Below are positions 14,403-17,205 of a stretch of DNA of 17,205 nucleotides, in pieces. Each line of letters opens with the position of its first letter. The first letter of the stretch is position 1. The stretch lies in the NCBI GenBank assembly GCA_003488465.1, contig DNLN01000033.1:624-17828 (forward strand), read 5' to 3'. This DNA comes from Sutterella sp. (lineage in GTDB: Bacteria > Pseudomonadota > Gammaproteobacteria > Burkholderiales > Burkholderiaceae_F). Made by a program: the position numbers and the translations under genes. The notes beneath the pieces are model-generated. The model searched no databases. It was given only the letters and a program-made list of their open reading frames with translations, and was not told where the DNA came from.

Positions 14403-15863
14403 CTAGAGAAGGGGCGAGGCGAGATAGCACAGGCCTTCGAGCAGGCGCTTGCCGTATCCGCGCTGGCGCCAGGCGTGTCGATCGATCTCTGTGCCGGCGG
14501 TCTCGTACGAGCGCTGCAGTTCGGCGAGCTGCCCGGCGAACTCCTTGTCGAGCACGAGCAGCATCAGCTCGAAGTTGAGCATCATGCTGCGGTTGTCCAT
14601 GTTGAGTGTGCCAAAAAGCGCAATCTCACCGTCAATCGTCACTGCCTTGGTGTGCAGCAGGCCGGGCGTGAATTCAAAGACGCGGATCCCGTTCTCAAGC
14701 AGACTGCTGAAGTACCGGTGGCCGGCCCACTTCACGATGCGCGAATCGGTCTGCCTGGGCACGGTGATGCGCACGTCAACGCCCCTTAGCGCTGCGTTCT
14801 GCAGGGCCATGAGAAGCGCCTCTCCGGGAACGAAGTAGGGCGTGGAGATGACGATGCTGGTTCTGGCCTTGTTGACGGCCTCAAGCAGCACCCGCAGGTT
14901 TGCGTCCGAGGCAATGGCCGGGCCCGAGGGGATCGTCGCGACGGTGGCCTTGCCGGTGGCTTCGGTCGGCGCAGGCAACGGCTCCTGCGCGCTCTGCTCG
15001 TCCTGCAGCGTCCAGTCAAGGGCGAGAACGGTCGCGAGGTCGGCGACCGCAGTTCCTGTGACGCGCACCATGGCGTCGATCCAGGAGCTCACGCCGTTTT
15101 GCAGGGCGAACTGTTCCGGATCGATCATGTTGAGGCTGCCTGTATAGGCGACCCGTCCGTCAATGATGACGGTCTTTCTGTGCAGCCGGATGTCAGCGCG
15201 GCCCGAGCCGAAGGCGAGCACCTGAACGGGCAGCGCGACGGCGACCTTCACGCCGTGCACCTTCATGCGCACGGGCCATGTCGAGCCGATGAACGAGCGC
15301 GCGCCCACTGCGTCCACGAGAACCCGGCATGCAACGCCGCGTTCGGCGGCATCGATGAGCGCCTCGGCAATTTCGTCGGCTTTGCCGCCCGGATTCCAGA
15401 TATAGAACTCCATGTCGACGGAGTGCTTGGCCTGACGGATGTCCTCGAGGATTCGATCGATCGCCTGCGTGGCGTCTCCGATCAGTTCCAGACTTGAGCC
15501 GGAGGTTGCAGGCAGATGCGCGACGCGCTGAGTGATCGCAAGGAGCGAAGCGGCAGCCTGGGTTCTCATTCTCGAGGGGGCCGGAGCGGCGTTCTTGCTT
15601 TCGATCACATCCCGGAAGTGCTCAAGGCAGTCCTTCATCTTGTGCATGCGCCAGCGGCCGATCGAGCGTTCGCCGAACATGACGTAGAGGATGAAGCCCA
15701 CATAGGGCAGGACGCTTGCAAGAACGATCCAGGCCATGGAGCTTCCGGGCGGATGCCTCGTGAAAACGACGCGCAGAACGACCGTTGCCGCGAGGATAAT
15801 CTGCAGTACGGCGAGAAACACGCCGATGAGTGCGGTCCATTCGGGTGAGGATATTGTTGTCAT
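14403..15863 (-). CDS. cls: Cardiolipin synthase, phospholipase D superfamily
   Basis: A 486-residue membrane enzyme that joins two phosphatidylglycerols into cardiolipin and glycerol. Two N-terminal membrane helices lie at about 10-35 and 43-63, followed by two PLD domains. The HKD motifs are complete: H228-R-K230-(x4)-D235 then GSLN, and H404-T-K406-(x4)-D411 then GTLN. The size and two N-terminal helices match ClsA of enteric bacteria. The ATG overlaps the uup stop as ATGA and the stop lies 18 bp before the aldolase gene, so all four genes form one unit. A proline/threonine-rich stretch at about 290-315 links the two PLD halves. Confidence 0.94.
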   Translation of the reverse strand: MTTISSPEWTALIGVFLAVLQIILAATVVLRVVFTRHPPGSSMAWIVLASVLPYVGFILYVMFGERSIGRWRMHKMKDCLEHFRDVIESKNAAPAPSRMRTQAAASLLAITQRVAHLPATSGSSLELIGDATQAIDRILEDIRQAKHSVDMEFYIWNPGGKADEIAEALIDAAERGVACRVLVDAVGARSFIGSTWPVRMKVHGVKVAVALPVQVLAFGSGRADIRLHRKTVIIDGRVAYTGSLNMIDPEQFALQNGVSSWIDAMVRVTGTAVADLATVLALDWTLQDEQSAQEPLPAPTEATGKATVATIPSGPAIASDANLRVLLEAVNKARTSIVISTPYFVPGEALLMALQNAALRGVDVRITVPRQTDSRIVKWAGHRYFSSLLENGIRVFEFTPGLLHTKAVTIDGEIALFGTLNMDNRSMMLNFELMLLVLDKEFAGQLAELQRSYETAGTEIDRHAWRQRGYGKRLLEGLCYLASPLL

Positions 15864-17205
15864 AGGGCCTCCGCAAGAGACTGTTTCTCAGAAAGTTCTT
15901 CCCAGCGCCGGTACAGGGACTCGATAAGCGAGGGCAGCTGGGCGCTGCGCTCCTTGTCAGCCTTTTGTTCCTCAATGCTTCTTTTGTGGTAGTCGGGGCT
16001 GCTCATTGCGGCGAGCAATGCTTCAGACTCGGCCTCCAGGGATTCAATCTTGTCGGGCAGTTCGGCGAGCTCGCGCGTCTCCTTGAAGCTCATGCGAATT
16101 CGCTGGGGCGGAGCCGCCTTGCGGGGAGCGCTTTTTGCCGTTGTGGCCTTCTGTTCGGATTTCTGTTTTTCCGGCTCCTCGGCCGGTGCTCTTTGCCGCT
16201 CCCAGTCCTCGTACCCGCCGACAAACCGCATCCAGCGGCCGTCGGGATGCTGCCAGTTGACAGGGGCGAGGATGTCGGTGGCGACATCATCGAGAAAGCG
16301 TCTGTCGTGGCTGACGAGAATCACGGTTCCGGGATAGGACTCAAGCGTGCTTTCGAGGAGCTCGAGCGACTCGATGTCAAGGTCATTGGTCGGTTCGTCG
16401 AGCACAAGCAGATTGGCGGGCAGGGAAAAGAGCCGGGCAAGCAGCAGCCGGTTTCGCTCTCCGCCCGAGAGATTGCCGACGGGCACGGATGCGCGCCTCG
16501 GGCTGAAAAGGAAGTCCGAAAGGTAGCTCATGACGTGCTTTTTCTGCCCGCCCACTTCAACCCATTCGCTGCCCTGGGAGACCGTATCGGCAACGGTCTT
16601 CGTATCATCGAGTTGGGCGCGAAGCTGATCAAAGTACGCAATCCGAAGGTTTGTGCCGAGCTTCACGCGTCCCTTGTCCGGGGTGATTTCCCCGAGCAGC
16701 AGCCGGATGAGCGTGGATTTTCCCGTGCCGTTGTGTCCGACCAGACCGAGCTTGTCTCCGCGCATGATCATGAAGTCAAGATCCTTCACGATGACGCGCT
16801 CGCCAAAACTCTTGGTCAGGCCCGTGGCCTCGACAACGACCTTGCCGCTGCGCTCGCCTGCATCGATCACCAGATTCATGCGGCCCAAGCGCTCCCTGCG
16901 GGCCGCCCGCTCCCGGCGCAGCGCCTCAAGGCGCCTCACGCGGCCCTCGTTGCGGGTGCGGCGGGCTTCGATGCCCTTGCGGATCCAGACCTCTTCCTGT
17001 GCCCAGAACTTGTCAAAGCGGCGCCGCTCAAGTTCTTCGGCAGCGAGCTCTTCGCCTTTGCGCGCTTCGTAGGCGGCGAAGTTTCCCGGATAGGAGCGAA
17101 GGATTCCCCGGTCTAGTTCAAGGATGCGTGAAACGACGCTGTCGAGGAACGCCCTGTCATGCGTGATGACCATCAGGGATCTACCGGAGCGGTACTCGCT
17201 TTTCA
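15860..17205 (-). CDS. uup: ABC-F ATPase Uup (3' part; 5' end outside window)
   Basis: The reading frame stays open to the right edge; residues KSEYRSGRSLMVITHDRAFL show that the window opens near the H-loop of the first ATPase domain. About 447 residues are visible: the end of ABC domain 1, the inter-domain linker (FDKFWAQEEVWIRKGIEARRTRNEGRVRRLEAL), ABC domain 2 with Walker A GHNGTGKST, signature LSGGE, Walker B LLVLDEPTNDLD and H-loop VSHDRRF, and a charged C-terminal part. A Lys/Ala linker and a coiled coil of about 75 residues close the protein; this domain binds DNA in Uup. The IRKGIEARRTRN linker identifies Uup among ABC-F proteins. Known roles: resolving branched DNA intermediates and a ribosome-related function. 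There is no transmembrane domain. The stop overlaps the cls start. Confidence 0.93.
   Translation of the reverse strand, partial: KSEYRSGRSLMVITHDRAFLDSVVSRILELDRGILRSYPGNFAAYEARKGEELAAEELERRRFDKFWAQEEVWIRKGIEARRTRNEGRVRRLEALRRERAARRERLGRMNLVIDAGERSGKVVVEATGLTKSFGERVIVKDLDFMIMRGDKLGLVGHNGTGKSTLIRLLLGEITPDKGRVKLGTNLRIAYFDQLRAQLDDTKTVADTVSQGSEWVEVGGQKKHVMSYLSDFLFSPRRASVPVGNLSGGERNRLLLARLFSLPANLLVLDEPTNDLDIESLELLESTLESYPGTVILVSHDRRFLDDVATDILAPVNWQHPDGRWMRFVGGYEDWERQRAPAEEPEKQKSEQKATTAKSAPRKAAPPQRIRMSFKETRELAELPDKIESLEAESEALLAAMSSPDYHKRSIEEQKADKERSAQLPSLIESLYRRWEELSEKQSLAEAL

Noticed and set aside
15965..17116. 383-codon open frame on the plus strand opposite uup
   Set aside because: Mirror frame of a conserved ABC-F gene with composition typical of antisense frames.

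Overview
The window looks like chromosomal DNA of a high-GC betaproteobacterium. I infer Burkholderiales, possibly a gut-associated Sutterellaceae-type organism. The grounds are the protein style (SstT, RecQ, Gph, Cls, Uup, QueC), the G/C-ending codon use, TAGAAT-type -10 boxes and a solitary periplasmic binding protein of the TrpX type. The taxon is an inference. Coding density is high and no RNA gene, insertion sequence or CRISPR array is visible.

Left block (about 1-6334, all read on the minus strand): part of a type III secretion (T3SS) locus. In transcription order it holds a secreted orphan ABC-type substrate-binding protein, the export-gate proteins SctS, SctT and SctU, a membrane-bound HAMP/SpoIIE-type PP2C phosphatase, and then, after a 308-bp AT-rich gap with its own candidate promoter, two tandem paralogous EspA/SseB-like filament or tip proteins. 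The second paralog runs off the left edge. SctR, which usually precedes SctS, is not present; the binding protein sits in its place. The phosphatase directly behind SctU suggests partner-switching control of secretion, by analogy with BtrU of Bordetella.

Middle block (6447-10436): housekeeping and transport genes. On the minus strand are an MFS drug-type exporter, a GNAT acetyltransferase and phosphoglycolate phosphatase. The Na+/serine-threonine symporter SstT is divergent on the plus strand and ends in a strong terminator.

Right block (10553-17205): recQ on the plus strand converges on a tight minus-strand operon, uup (5' end outside the window) - cls - threonine aldolase - queC, whose genes overlap by 4 bp or lie 18 bp apart. 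Between the convergent recQ and queC ends is an unusual array of a 9-bp motif (AAGTGTTCG or its complement). It includes a perfect 20-bp inverted repeat and copies spaced by about 10 or 21 bp. With the duplicated T3SS filament genes, this array is the most interesting unexplained structure in the window.
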